Positions 17,985 to 27,952 of a stretch of 64,000 nt of DNA are shown piece by piece; within the stretch, counting starts at the first letter, position 1, and each line of letters opens with the position of its first letter. The notes under the pieces were generated by a model. The model saw only the letters and a list, made by a program, of their open reading frames with translations. It was not told where the DNA came from and did no database searches. Origin of the DNA: Chloroflexota bacterium. GTDB lineage: Bacteria; Chloroflexota; Anaerolineae; Aggregatilineales; J027. Both the position numbers and the translations under genes were made by a program. The stretch spans positions 51,528 through 115,527 of the forward strand of contig JABFGB010000022.1 of NCBI GenBank assembly GCA_013112715.1. Direction: 5' to 3'.

Positions 17985-18012
17985 AAAGGGAGGGTTCACA
18001 CGCCCTCCCTTT
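17985..18012. terminator. Bidirectional terminator-like hairpin
   Basis: AAAGGGAGGG (17985-17994) pairs with CCCTCCCTTT (18003-18012), a 10-bp perfect stem between convergent thrS and PBP genes. Only a short T run is present. Confidence 0.65.
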
Positions 18013-18023
18013 GCCATATGTCA

Positions 18024-20303
18024 CTATTGGTAAACCACCGGACTGCACCCCGTTTGCCAGAGTGGCGGCCAATCAAACGTGCCATAGCGCTGTTCAAGCC
18101 CGTAATACTGCTGCAAGATGCGACGGGTAATGGGTGCGCCGACCTCTGACCCCTCACACGAATTTTCCACAATCACCGCAATCGCCAATTCAGGATTTTC
18201 AGGGTCTGGCCCGGCAAATGAAGCAAACCAAGCATGGGGCCGCACGCCTTCACCGCCTGCTTGGGCCGTGCCTGTCTTGCCACAGACAGTGATTTCGTAG
18301 TTAAAATGATCATACCACTCTTGGAATACATAATTGGCCGTACCGGATGGGGTCAGCGTGACATCACACATCGCCTGTCGCACTTGTTCCAACACATCGG
18401 GATTGATACCTAGATCGCTTCCGATAGGCTGAAAAACCTCACTTGGCTCAGTCCCTAACGATTGGATTCGATCCACCACCAGTGGGTCGTAGAGTGTACC
18501 TCCGTTGGCGACAGCGGTAACCATGCGTGCTACTTGTAGGGGCGTGACCTGCATCAAACCCTGCCCAATCACCAAGTTGGTGGCATCAGCCTGCTGCCAT
18601 GCGTAGTTTTCATAGCCGTTTATAGTGCGAATGGAGTCAGGGTCAGGGATGAAACCAGACGCGGTGGGTAATCCTTGCAGAGGGGGCGAACTGCTAAACC
18701 CTAGTCGTTTGGCATAATTCGGCAGCAGATAGGGATCAGCGTTATTCAAAGCCACGCTCATGGTCCAGAAATAGGGGTTGCACGAATTGACCAAACCCCC
18801 TCGCATATCCAGTGGCCCATGCCCCTCAGGTTTCCAGTCATAGCGGGTAATGTCGCCAAAATTGCTGCCATACCATGTGCCGGTGCAGTTCACACTGTCA
18901 AACGGATGCCAAACGCCGCTGTCCAGACCCGCGATCATCGAAAGTACCTTAAATACCGACCCTAATGGATAAGCGCCCTGCGCCGCCCGGTTGACCAGCG
19001 CTTGTTTAGAGTTGTAGGTGGCGATTTCCGCTTGGGGGTCAAAATAGGGCGTGTCAGGGTTAAATACCGCTGGGTCGAAATCCGGATAGCTTGCCATCGC
19101 CAAGATTTTGCCCGTATGCACATCCATAATCACAACCGCCGCCCCCGGCGAGGTGGTTGACCATGTGGGGATGGCATTATCATAGGCACTGGCGAGTACG
19201 GACTGGACGATCAACTGTAAATCGCGGTCAATTGTCAAATAGACACTTTCACCCGGTTCGGCGGGGCGTTCGGCAACCACACGGATGAGACTGCCATTGG
19301 TCGCCCGAATTTGTAGACGTACCCCAATTTGGCCCGCCAGTTGTTTTTCAAAGGCTTGTTCTACCCCTTTTAGCCCCACCAAAGCGTCCGCCGGATACCC
19401 TTGTGCTTCATACGTAGTATCGCCTGCCGGAATCTGCCCAATGTACCCGACGATATGCGGCGCAACACGATCATAATATTGGCGGGTGCTGCGCGGACGC
19501 AGATCAGCACTGCAAGAACTCTGCAAAATTGCCCCCTCGGTGCGGGCCGTGTCTTCACTCATCTCCCCAATATAAAAGAGGGTATCGAGGTTATATTTGG
19601 AAAAAGTCGCCCGAATATCTTCACGCTCACGTCGCAGCACCCGTGCCAAATCTTCGATGCAGGTATCCACACTTGGCATATCTTGTTGTACTACATAGAT
19701 TTGCATCTGCACACCGTTTTGGGCAACCAATACTTCGCCGTCGCGGTCATAAATATTGCCACGTGCGGGCAGGGTGTTGACCAGTTCCAAACTGGAACTA
19801 TTTGTCCAATCTACAAAAATGTCATTGCGCGACCATGCCACCCGCCAGCCTTCTGATGTTGCGACTAGGTACATATTGCGTAGGACATCTTCAGTCGCCG
19901 GGTCGGTAAATGTACCCAGTTTGGAGGTCTCAAAGGTTACGGAGTTGGATACGGTAGCCGTCGTGCCCTCAACCAAGACATTGCTGATATTCCATGTCAG
20001 GCCACGCAGACCGACCACATCACTGACCTGCTCATAGATGGAGACAAATTGATCTTGGCTAAAGGCGGCGCGGGCATTGGGGCTGATGAAGCTATACATG
20101 GTCGGATAATCGCCGTCTTTCCATGCGTCCAAAAATGAAGAGGCGACTTGTTGGGCAGTGGTGGAATCCAGTTGAGTCGGGGCCGCGCCAAACAAATCCA
20201 GACCCCCATCTGTGGAATCATTTTTGCAGGCCGACACAAGTAAGGTCATAAGCAGAGCCAGAATCAACAGGCGCTGGCTGCTGTAAACAAACGGACGATT
20301 CAT
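18024..20303 (-). CDS. Lipoprotein penicillin-binding protein (class B transpeptidase, MecA_N-type)
   Basis: I choose the ATG at 20303 because AGGA lies 8 bases upstream; the frame extends to 20327. The product of about 759 residues has a lipobox (LVSAC) near residue 26. It continues with an NTF2-like N-terminal domain (residues about 45-165), as in MecA-type PBPs, a PBP dimerisation domain (about 180-350), and the transpeptidase domain with GSVFK (nucleophile Ser), SCN and KTGTAQ motifs. It cross-links peptidoglycan outside the membrane and belongs to the class B, PBP2/PbpA-like group. Lipid anchoring instead of an N-terminal helix is uncommon. It lies about 100 bp downstream of maf and pcrA on the same strand. 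Confidence 0.92.
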   Translation of the reverse strand: MNRPFVYSSQRLLILALLMTLLVSACKNDSTDGGLDLFGAAPTQLDSTTAQQVASSFLDAWKDGDYPTMYSFISPNARAAFSQDQFVSIYEQVSDVVGLRGLTWNISNVLVEGTTATVSNSVTFETSKLGTFTDPATEDVLRNMYLVATSEGWRVAWSRNDIFVDWTNSSSLELVNTLPARGNIYDRDGEVLVAQNGVQMQIYVVQQDMPSVDTCIEDLARVLRREREDIRATFSKYNLDTLFYIGEMSEDTARTEGAILQSSCSADLRPRSTRQYYDRVAPHIVGYIGQIPAGDTTYEAQGYPADALVGLKGVEQAFEKQLAGQIGVRLQIRATNGSLIRVVAERPAEPGESVYLTIDRDLQLIVQSVLASAYDNAIPTWSTTSPGAAVVIMDVHTGKILAMASYPDFDPAVFNPDTPYFDPQAEIATYNSKQALVNRAAQGAYPLGSVFKVLSMIAGLDSGVWHPFDSVNCTGTWYGSNFGDITRYDWKPEGHGPLDMRGGLVNSCNPYFWTMSVALNNADPYLLPNYAKRLGFSSSPPLQGLPTASGFIPDPDSIRTINGYENYAWQQADATNLVIGQGLMQVTPLQVARMVTAVANGGTLYDPLVVDRIQSLGTEPSEVFQPIGSDLGINPDVLEQVRQAMCDVTLTPSGTANYVFQEWYDHFNYEITVCGKTGTAQAGGEGVRPHAWFASFAGPDPENPELAIAVIVENSCEGSEVGAPITRRILQQYYGLEQRYGTFDWPPLWQTGCSPVVYQ

Positions 20304-20401
20304 GGTGTTAATCCTATTTCTGACCAATGGTGGGGTGCATTATAGCGCGGGATATGGACAAGAGTAGTACGCTTGGTGAACGTTCAACCCACAGCAACCT
20401 T

Positions 20402-21073
20402 TTATTGCATACGCAGCACATCATCATACACTGGGCACTCAATTTGATTAAACTGCTGACAGTTGGTTGGCACATCGGTATGCGGTTCAACCCCAAAGCG
20501 CCGCAGACACACAATCAAATGGCAGAGGGGTAGCCCCATGACATTGGCATAACAGCCTTTGATACGTGCCACCGGGCGAAAATCCCCATTCTGAATGCCA
20601 TAACTGCCAGCCTTATCTTTGGGATCGCCGCTGGCAACATAATGAGCGATCTCCAAATCGGAATAATCACGCATGGTCACTTGGGTAATCGCTAAAATCT
20701 GCTCGACATGCTTATCTGCTGTATCGAGTAAGGTAATCGCGGTATATACCTGATGGGTGCGATTCCGCAGTTGTCTAAGCATGGTCTCCGCATGGGCTTC
20801 ATTGTCGGGCTTGCCCAAAATCATATCTCCATCGGCAACGGTGGTATCGGCGGTCAAAATTACCGACCCCTTTTTCGCCATCTCCACACTATCATAGGCT
20901 TTTTCGAGGCTGACCCGCAGTGTATAGGCATCGGGCAGTTCGCCGGGATGGGGTGTTTCATCAAGGGTGCCGACCACCCGCTCAAACTCAAAACCGAGCA
21001 GGCGGAGTAATTCTCGGCGGCGGGGCGACCCGGAAGCGAGTACCAATGTGCGGCGATTGGTAGGGGTACTCAT
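20402..21073 (-). CDS. maf: Maf-like nucleotide pyrophosphatase
   Basis: A 223-residue protein starting with LVLASGSPRRRELL, the phosphate-binding signature of the Maf family, with ADTTV near residue 75 and DKAGSYGIQ near residue 152. Maf proteins hydrolyse non-canonical or pyrimidine nucleoside triphosphates to monophosphates and are linked to septum inhibition. About 25 residues at the C-terminus, with two Cys, extend beyond the usual end. It begins 5 bp after the pcrA stop, so the two genes are almost certainly co-transcribed. Confidence 0.93.
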   Translation of the reverse strand: MSTPTNRRTLVLASGSPRRRELLRLLGFEFERVVGTLDETPHPGELPDAYTLRVSLEKAYDSVEMAKKGSVILTADTTVADGDMILGKPDNEAHAETMLRQLRNRTHQVYTAITLLDTADKHVEQILAITQVTMRDYSDLEIAHYVASGDPKDKAGSYGIQNGDFRPVARIKGCYANVMGLPLCHLIVCLRRFGVEPHTDVPTNCQQFNQIECPVYDDVLRMQ

Positions 21074-21078
21074 GCGAC

Positions 21079-23346
21079 TTAACTTTCCTCCCCTTTTAAG
21101 GGCTGTAGATAGTTACCATCAATGCGTTTGCTGCCGACCTGCTGGGTAAACAACACTTCAACTTCCTCAATATCATCATGTACGCGGCTTTTGATGACCA
21201 CGCCCTCGCCATACTTAATATGTAAAACGCGCTGGCCCGATTTAAAGCGGGTGGGCTGTTGTGGCTTTTGGGGGGTGGGTGGTGGATTGCCCCCGGTAAT
21301 GAGATTATTTGGCCTAGACGGGCTATCCGGTCTACGGCGCGGTTCCCATGTCGTATCCCACTGCTTTTGCGGCTGGCTGAACATATTTTGCATGGAGGGC
21401 TTGAGTCCCGCTTGGCCTGTTGTAATTTCGGGTGGAATATCCCGCAAAAAGCGTGATGGGGTGCTGATGTCGCTTTGTCCCCACATCATACGTTTAAAGG
21501 TATAGACTAGATAAATACGGTCTTTGGCGCGGGTCAACCCCACATACATCAAACGCCGTTCCTCCCCCAACTGATGTTCACGGGTGATGGGGTTGCTGTC
21601 TTCCATCGCCTTACGATAGGGCAGCAGCCCTTCTTCAAGGCCGATGATAAACACCACCGGAAATTCTAGGCCCTTTGCGGCGTGTAGGGTGAGCAGGGTT
21701 GGTGCGTTAGTGGTTCGGTCAAAATTATCAGTCTCGGCAACCAGTGCGATTTCCTCCAAAAATTCACCGAGTGATTGATTTTGATGTTCGGAGGCCACGC
21801 GGCGGAGTTCTTCAATGTTTTCTTCGCGGTCTTCGCTGCGTTCGGCCCGATCCCGTTTCAGGTAATCAATGTAATTGGTTTCTTCAAGCATGGTATCGAG
21901 CAAATCCAGTGGCGACACCGTTTCGCGCATCAGCCGCCAGCCTTCGACCATTTCCACAAAACGTACCAGCGCCGCTTTGGATCGCCCACTGAGGGGGGAT
22001 TCTTCGCCACCTGCCAATGCTAACAGGGCAGGATACAAGCCCTCCCCCCGACTGGCGGCCCAAGCGCGGAGTTGATCTATGGTGCTTTGCCCGATGCCGC
22101 GAGCCGGAACGTTGATAATCCTCAAGAGGCTAACTTCATCGGCGGGATTTTGTACCACCCGTAAATAGGCCAGTGCGTCTTTAATTTCCTTACGTCCATA
22201 GAAGCGTGTCGCCCCAACCAATAAATAGGGGATACCCTCGTGGATAAAGGCTTCTTCCAAAACACGCGATTGGGCATTGAGCCGATACATTACTGCAAAA
22301 TCACGCAGTTTGGCTTCGCCCCGTTTCACCAAATCGGTGATGGTCTCAAGAATATATTGGCTTTCTTCCCGTTCGTTATAGGCCTCGTGAATCTCCAATT
22401 TCGCGCCGGTCTTGCGCTGGCTGAACAAATTGCGCGGAATGTGATCCACATTTTTGCGGATGACCGCCATTGCCGCATCCAGCACATACTGATGGGAGCG
22501 ATAATTTTCTTCCAAATAAATCGTCAGGGGATCAAAATCCTGTTGGAAGCGTCTGACGTTGCGATAATCCGCCCCACGAAAACTATAGATACTTTGGTCG
22601 GGGTCGCCAACGACAAACACATTGCGGCGCGGCCCTGCTAACAGGCGCACCAATTCATACTGCACCATATTGGTGTCTTGGAATTCATCTACCAACAAAT
22701 AGGGCATTCGATAATGATAGGCAGCTAGGGTATCAGGGTATTGTTGAAATAGACGCACGGTATAGACCAATAGATCGTCAAAATCCATCGCATTGCTGGC
22801 CCGCAGGCGCTGTTGATAAATTTCGTAGACTTTCTTTTTAATCTCATCACCCTTATTTTCAATTGGCAGATTTTGCGGCAGGATGAATTCATTTTTGGCA
22901 AACGAAATGGTGTCCAAAAAGCTGTAAGGTGGATGTTTCTGCGGATCCAAGTGGAGATCGTGCAGAATTTGTTTCATTAGGGTGACTTGATCGTCGCGGT
23001 CAAAGATGACAAAGTCCGGTGTGAAATCAATCAAATTGGCTTCGCGGCGTAGGATGCGGACACAGATGCTGTGGAATGTGCCCAACCACAAATGACGGGC
23101 ATTTTCTTTGCCAATCAACTGTTCCACCCGTTCGCGCATTTCACCAGCGGCCTTGTTGGTGAACGTCACCGCCAAAATGCGATGGGCAGGGATGCCGGAT
23201 TCTTGCACCATGTAGACGATGCGGTGGGTCAGGACGCGGGTTTTGCCGCTGCCGGGGCCAGCCAAAACCAACACCGGGCCATCTACCGCTGTGATGGCGT
23301 CGCGCTGTGCCGGATTCATTGAATCTAAAATCGGCGAATCCACCAA
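21079..23346 (-). CDS. pcrA: UvrD/PcrA-type superfamily 1 DNA helicase
   Basis: A 755-residue helicase with Walker A AGPGSGKT at residues 29-36, GTFHSICVRILR (motif Ib region), DEFQDTN (motif II), GDPDQSIYSFRGA (motif III), LEENYRS (motif IV), TLHAAKGLEF (motif V) and VGLTRAKDRIYL (motif VI). A variable Pro-rich linker leads to a C-terminal Tudor-like domain (YGEGVVI) typical of PcrA. It unwinds DNA 3' to 5' in repair and rolling-circle replication. The start is TTG at 23346 or GTG at 23343, both within reach of GGGAG. It is the first gene of the pcrA-maf unit. Confidence 0.95.
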   Translation of the reverse strand: MVDSPILDSMNPAQRDAITAVDGPVLVLAGPGSGKTRVLTHRIVYMVQESGIPAHRILAVTFTNKAAGEMRERVEQLIGKENARHLWLGTFHSICVRILRREANLIDFTPDFVIFDRDDQVTLMKQILHDLHLDPQKHPPYSFLDTISFAKNEFILPQNLPIENKGDEIKKKVYEIYQQRLRASNAMDFDDLLVYTVRLFQQYPDTLAAYHYRMPYLLVDEFQDTNMVQYELVRLLAGPRRNVFVVGDPDQSIYSFRGADYRNVRRFQQDFDPLTIYLEENYRSHQYVLDAAMAVIRKNVDHIPRNLFSQRKTGAKLEIHEAYNEREESQYILETITDLVKRGEAKLRDFAVMYRLNAQSRVLEEAFIHEGIPYLLVGATRFYGRKEIKDALAYLRVVQNPADEVSLLRIINVPARGIGQSTIDQLRAWAASRGEGLYPALLALAGGEESPLSGRSKAALVRFVEMVEGWRLMRETVSPLDLLDTMLEETNYIDYLKRDRAERSEDREENIEELRRVASEHQNQSLGEFLEEIALVAETDNFDRTTNAPTLLTLHAAKGLEFPVVFIIGLEEGLLPYRKAMEDSNPITREHQLGEERRLMYVGLTRAKDRIYLVYTFKRMMWGQSDISTPSRFLRDIPPEITTGQAGLKPSMQNMFSQPQKQWDTTWEPRRRPDSPSRPNNLITGGNPPPTPQKPQQPTRFKSGQRVLHIKYGEGVVIKSRVHDDIEEVEVLFTQQVGSKRIDGNYLQPLKGEES

Positions 23347-23566
23347 GTCACTACTCCCTATTGCTGAAACAATTATTCTATTTTAGCTGTCTTGCCCTCA
23401 CTTGGCGACGTTGAATCTGATAGAAACCAAAGGAATCTTATCGGTTTCTCAGTTCAGGTTCATTTGGATGTGCGATAATGGGGTGTAATCAAATTGTAAG
23501 GAAGATTCCCGAACATCAAGACAACCAATCAAGTAGATTATCAAAATACTAGCGTGGCGAGGAAGT
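23347..23566. promoter_or_regulatory. Divergent region with an inverted repeat
   Basis: This 220-bp region separates divergent pcrA and the thioredoxin/NHL gene. AGAAACC (23422-23428) and GGTTTCT (23443-23449) form a perfect 7-bp inverted repeat with 14 bases between, which may be an operator or hairpin. No clear promoter hexamers are seen. Confidence 0.35.
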
Positions 23567-25624
23567 ATGCGTAGACGACTTTTTTTTGGAATCGGCATTG
23601 TGGCGCTCATCGTGGGCTTTTTCTGGTTCGTAAACGGGCAGATGTCGGCCCAAGATGGTAGTGAATTTACCTATGCCGGGGACACCGACGCCCCCGATTT
23701 TCCTGCTGAACTCGACTGGATCAATGTATCCCAACCGCTGACGATGACAGATTTAAAAGGCAAGATCGTCATCCTCGATTTTTGGACGTATGGCTGTATC
23801 AACTGTATCCATATCATCCCCGACCTGAAGCAGCTAGAGACTGAATTTGGTAATCATCTAGTTGTGATAGGGGTGCATTCTGCTAAATTTGAAAACGAGG
23901 GCGACACCGACAACATCCGCAATATTGTGCAGCGCTATGGTGTGGAACATCCAGTGTTGAATGATAATGGTTTTGTGGTCTGGCAAACCTATGGCGTGCA
24001 GGCGTGGCCCACGCTTGTGCTGATTGACCCTCTCGGCAAGATTGTTGGTGGACGGGCGGGTGAAGGCATCTATGGGGTGTTCCAACCCATTCTAACCACA
24101 ATGGTCGAGGAATACGGTGAGGCTGGCCTGCTAGACGGTACTCCATTGACACAACTCGCCCCTGAAGTCGAGACGGCGTCTCCCAGTGCTTTGAGCTACC
24201 CCGGCAAGGTATTGGCTGATCCGACGGGTAATCGCCTATTTATCGCCGATACCAGCCATAACCGCATTGTGATTGCCGACCTTGACACGTTTGAAAATGT
24301 GCAGGTTATTGGCACGGGCGAGGCAGGTTTGGCCGATGGGGGCTATGCTGAAGCCATGTTTAATCAGCCGCAAGGCATGGCTGTAGACGGGGATAATTTG
24401 TTTGTGGCGGATACCGCCAATCACTCCATTCGTCAAATTAACCTCGCTGCCCAAACCGTTTCCACCTTGACAGGCACGGGCAAAAAAGCCGCTATGTATC
24501 CTCCCGGTGCTGGCAACGCCCCCTTTACCGACTTGGCTTCGCCATGGGACTTGACCTTTCATGATGCTGTTCTCTATATCGCAATGGCCGGGTCACATCA
24601 ACTCTGGCGTATTGATTTGGCGACGGGCAGGGTCGAACCCCACGCAGGGACAGGCCGCGAAGGATTGACCGATGGCCCATTGGGTGAGGCGGAATTGTCC
24701 CAGCCGAGTGGGATTGCCACCGATGGCACAACTCTTTATTTTGCCGATTCCGAAGACAGCGGCATTCGCACGGCCTCCATTGACCCGGACGGTGAAGTGG
24801 ATACGATTGTTGGTACGGGTCTCTTTGATTTCGGGGATGTGGATGGTATTGGCGGTCAGGTTCGTCTGGAACATGCCCTCGGCGTCACGATTGGGCCGGA
24901 TGGCATGTTGTACGTCGCTGACACCTATAACAATAAAATCAAGCAGATTAATCCCCAGACCCGCGAGAGTATCACTTTCGCCGGGACAGGCGAACCGGGC
25001 TTGGTAGATGGGCCACTGCTGGAAGCACAATTTTATGAACCCGGCGGCATCTATTATGCTGATGGCAAACTCTATGTGGCCGATACCAATAATCATGCGA
25101 TTCGCGTCATTGACCTTGCCAGTCAGACGGTCAGCACCGTCGTCTTCCCCGATACAACGGCCCTTACCCTTTCAACGGACGCGGGGTTGAGCCTTGACCC
25201 CAACGAAAATCCCTATGCGCTGGCGGACACCGTAATTCAATTGGATGCCCAAGCCGTCACACCGGGGCAGGGGGAATTGGTGTTTGCGATTGAACTGCCC
25301 GAAGGCTATAAATTGAATGCGCTCGCGCCGTTCACCGCCGAGACCGCCAGCAATGCGACGGTTGAAGTACCTGCCGAATCACAGGATTATCGCCAAATTT
25401 TGCCAGAACTGCCTGTCCATCTGCCCGTCATTTTCAGCGCGGGCAGCGATGTCCTCTCAACCGATTTCACGATTTATTGGTGTGAGGCGGTTAATGAAAC
25501 CCTGTGTTTTGTAGATCGTGTCACGATTCAAGTGCCTGTTACCGTGACCAGTGAGGCCACTACCAGCGAAGTCATTATGGGCTATACGCTTGTGCCGCCA
25601 ACGGTGAGTAATGGCTTGAAATAG
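23567..25624 (+). CDS. Membrane-anchored thioredoxin-like/NHL-repeat protein (NHLRC2-like)
   Basis: A 685-residue protein. Residues 5-22 form a signal anchor. A thioredoxin-like domain follows (about 45-180) with FWTYGCINC, a CxxC active site of the CINC type seen in NHLRC2-like proteins, and the cis-Pro in AWPTLV. An NHL beta-propeller occupies about 200-520, with repeated FIADTSHNRI, FVADTANHSI, YVADTYNNKI and YVADTNNHAI blade motifs. A C-terminal beta-sandwich domain of about 130 residues ends the protein. It is exported and probably acts in extracytoplasmic thiol redox chemistry, with the propeller as a binding platform; no substrate is known. A strong terminator lies downstream. Confidence 0.9.
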   Translation: MRRRLFFGIGIVALIVGFFWFVNGQMSAQDGSEFTYAGDTDAPDFPAELDWINVSQPLTMTDLKGKIVILDFWTYGCINCIHIIPDLKQLETEFGNHLVVIGVHSAKFENEGDTDNIRNIVQRYGVEHPVLNDNGFVVWQTYGVQAWPTLVLIDPLGKIVGGRAGEGIYGVFQPILTTMVEEYGEAGLLDGTPLTQLAPEVETASPSALSYPGKVLADPTGNRLFIADTSHNRIVIADLDTFENVQVIGTGEAGLADGGYAEAMFNQPQGMAVDGDNLFVADTANHSIRQINLAAQTVSTLTGTGKKAAMYPPGAGNAPFTDLASPWDLTFHDAVLYIAMAGSHQLWRIDLATGRVEPHAGTGREGLTDGPLGEAELSQPSGIATDGTTLYFADSEDSGIRTASIDPDGEVDTIVGTGLFDFGDVDGIGGQVRLEHALGVTIGPDGMLYVADTYNNKIKQINPQTRESITFAGTGEPGLVDGPLLEAQFYEPGGIYYADGKLYVADTNNHAIRVIDLASQTVSTVVFPDTTALTLSTDAGLSLDPNENPYALADTVIQLDAQAVTPGQGELVFAIELPEGYKLNALAPFTAETASNATVEVPAESQDYRQILPELPVHLPVIFSAGSDVLSTDFTIYWCEAVNETLCFVDRVTIQVPVTVTSEATTSEVIMGYTLVPPTVSNGLK

Positions 25625-25675
25625 GCCTAAACAGGAATTGAGCGCGGCGGATTTATCCCCGTATCCCCTAATCCC

Positions 25676-25703
25676 AAAAAGCAGGTCAATCGGCCTGCTT
25701 TTT
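25676..25703. terminator. Rho-independent terminator
   Basis: AAAAAGCAGG (25676-25685) pairs with CCTGCTTTTT (25694-25703), an 8-base loop and a U tract. It ends the NHLRC2-like gene and insulates the MFS gene. Confidence 0.88.
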
Positions 25704-25820
25704 CGTTGAATATTGTGAATTTTATCTTAAAGTTGTCTTAGACCTCCCACTCTTACCGCAACTTCCGCTATAATTCTACGTAAATCTATGCAAACCTACT
25801 CAAACGTTTAGGAAAATCCA

Positions 25821-27230
25821 ATGCTGGATACCGCTGTAGAAGCGTCTGCTGTCCCCAAAACTGAGACTGTTCAAACTATCCCACAGCTTGATGTTGTACC
25901 TGCCGAACAAAACCTACCCGTTCTGCGGAATGTCAAAATCGGCATGTTTAATGTCGGCTCGGCGCTGGCGGATTTATTGGGGTCAGGCGTGTGGAATCGT
26001 ATCATGATTGCCGATCTAGGGTATCCTGCCACCCCGATTTCGCTGCTGTTGGCCCTCAATTATTTCCTCGCCCCACTTGCTGTTTGGACAGGGCAGCGTT
26101 CCGATCATACTCATTGGCACGGCTATCGGCGGTTGCCTTTTGTGTGGGGTGGTCGCGGCCTCATGGCAATTGGCTTTATGCTATTGGCCTTCATGACGGT
26201 GGAATTGGCCGAAACTGGAAACAGCATCTGGTGGGTGGGGATTGTAGCAGCTTTGTTTATCAACAGCGTCGGGTATGCGCTTTCTGGCAGCACCTATACC
26301 ACCTTGATTTATGACCGTGCCCCAGAGCATCAACGTGGACGGGCGGTAGGGCTGGCGTGGACAATGCTGCTGGCGGGTTATGCGTTTTCCGGCGCATTAA
26401 CGGCCCGGTTGCTGCCGGAATATTCACCGGAGGGCCTATTGGGATTATTTGGAGTAGTGGTCGCGCTGATGGCCGCATTGTGGTTCTTTTCCATTTTGGG
26501 GGAAGAACGTCGTCGCAGTCCGGCTGAAATTCGCCAAATGGCCTCGCCCCAGACTCGACCTAATTTTATGGACGATTTACGAACAGTGTGGTCAAATCGC
26601 ACTACGCGGCTCTTTTTCCTCTATATCGGCCTGAGTTTTATGGGGGCGTTCGCGCAGGATCAAATTTTAGAGCCGTTTGGTGGGCAGGTCTTTGATTTTT
26701 CAACCGGGGAGACCAATCGTTTTGCAGCGTTTTGGGGGACGACGGCTCTGCTTGGCTCAATTATTGGGCTTACCAGCTATCGGCGGGTGGCGCAATTGAG
26801 CTATGCCCGCATCAACAAAATTGGCTTGGGTACGCTCATTGCCACCTTCGCTTTTTTGGCGCTGTGTGCCTTTGGCGAAGTGCAATCACTCATTCGTCCG
26901 ACCCTGCTACTGTTTGGGTTGGGGTTAGGCTTGTGGAATATTGGCACATGGGGTTTGATGGTCTCCGTCAGTAGTGCCGAGCGTGCAGGTACCTATTTTG
27001 GCCTCTGGACAATGGCAAGCCTCTTGTTTCGCGGCGGTGGCTCGGTCATCGGCGCGGCCCTGCGTGACAGTTCGCACCTGCTTGGCGCGAGTTATGCCTT
27101 TTCGTATGGCACGGTGTTTGTGATTGAAATGATCGTGCTTTCAGCCGCCCTGATGCTCATCAGCCGATTGAACCTCGACTTCAAACGCCAAGTCAGCCAA
27201 AATGAGGTACTCCTCGCCCTCACCGATTAA
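25821..27230 (+). CDS. BCD-family MFS transporter (PucC-like)
   Basis: A 469-residue, 12-helix protein of the major facilitator superfamily. The start of the first membrane unit, VGSALADLLGSGVWNRIMIADLG, followed by P-rich helix 2 and a GQRSD loop, matches the bacteriochlorophyll-delivery (BCD/PucC/LhaA) family, whose members have NRVMIVELG and GxxSD at these places. WTMLLAGY and GLWTMASLLFRGGG in the second half also fit. In purple bacteria and cyanobacteria such proteins assist light-harvesting complex assembly or pigment handling. The N-terminal 35 residues are hydrophilic. No other photosynthesis gene is visible here, so the substrate is open. Confidence 0.85.
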   Translation: MLDTAVEASAVPKTETVQTIPQLDVVPAEQNLPVLRNVKIGMFNVGSALADLLGSGVWNRIMIADLGYPATPISLLLALNYFLAPLAVWTGQRSDHTHWHGYRRLPFVWGGRGLMAIGFMLLAFMTVELAETGNSIWWVGIVAALFINSVGYALSGSTYTTLIYDRAPEHQRGRAVGLAWTMLLAGYAFSGALTARLLPEYSPEGLLGLFGVVVALMAALWFFSILGEERRRSPAEIRQMASPQTRPNFMDDLRTVWSNRTTRLFFLYIGLSFMGAFAQDQILEPFGGQVFDFSTGETNRFAAFWGTTALLGSIIGLTSYRRVAQLSYARINKIGLGTLIATFAFLALCAFGEVQSLIRPTLLLFGLGLGLWNIGTWGLMVSVSSAERAGTYFGLWTMASLLFRGGGSVIGAALRDSSHLLGASYAFSYGTVFVIEMIVLSAALMLISRLNLDFKRQVSQNEVLLALTD

Positions 27231-27241
27231 GGATATTGGAG

Positions 27242-27949
27242 ATGCCCCTGCAAGCCGTTTTGTTTGATCTCGATGATACGCTGACCGATCATCAATATAG
27301 TGTTCGGGTCGGATTGACGGCCCTTACCCATCAATATGCCTGTCTAGGGCGGACTGCATTCGACGAGTTACATGAAACCCATGCTCACTATCTCGAAACG
27401 TTTCATGATCGAGTGATACGTGGTGAGGTATCATGGGATGAGGCGCGTATCCAACGTTTTCAGGCGATATTCGGTCATTATGGACAGCCGATTTCCCTTG
27501 AGGAGGCTGCTCAAGTCGCGGGTTTGTTCCGGCACGCATATCTTGAATCAGAACGCGCCATCCCCGGTGTTATCCCTTTTTTGCAGCATCTCAGAGCACA
27601 TAGTCTCAAAATTGGTATCATTACCAACAGCACCATCGGGGAACAAACCGCCAAATTGCGACGCTGTGGCCTTGACTCCCTGATTGATTTGATGGTGACA
27701 GCCGAGGAAACCCGTATTTCCAAACCTGACCCCGCGATTTTTCATCACACCTTGCAGCGCATGGGCTACACACAAAGCGAGGTAATCATGGTCGGCGATA
27801 ATTGGTGGACGGATATTATTGGGGCGTCGCAGGCAGGTATTCCAGCGCTGTGGCTAAACCGTTATGGGCATCACTGCCCCGATACTAGTCTTGCCACCGA
27901 ATTTACCACTTATGAGCCACTTGAGGAAGTATTGTCACTTATCGTATAG
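27242..27949 (+). CDS. HAD-superfamily hydrolase
   Basis: A 235-residue HAD phosphatase of subfamily I. Motif 1 FDLDDTLTD gives the nucleophile and acid Asp; a helical cap covers residues about 15-100; motif 2 is IITNST; motif 3 has the Lys in ISKPDP; motif 4 is MVGDNWWTDIIGA. It is probably a small-molecule phosphatase, similar to YjjG- or pyrophosphatase-like members; the substrate is not readable. I favour the ATG at 27242 (AAGGATA 6 bases upstream) over the TTG at 27236. It starts 11 bp after the MFS gene and may be co-transcribed with it. Confidence 0.88.
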   Translation: MPLQAVLFDLDDTLTDHQYSVRVGLTALTHQYACLGRTAFDELHETHAHYLETFHDRVIRGEVSWDEARIQRFQAIFGHYGQPISLEEAAQVAGLFRHAYLESERAIPGVIPFLQHLRAHSLKIGIITNSTIGEQTAKLRRCGLDSLIDLMVTAEETRISKPDPAIFHHTLQRMGYTQSEVIMVGDNWWTDIIGASQAGIPALWLNRYGHHCPDTSLATEFTTYEPLEEVLSLIV

Positions 27950-27952
27950 CGC

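Noticed and set aside
25715..25780. TATAAT upstream of the PucC-like gene as promoter
   Set aside because: The nearest -35-like TTGTCT is about 30 bases away; no good pair was found.
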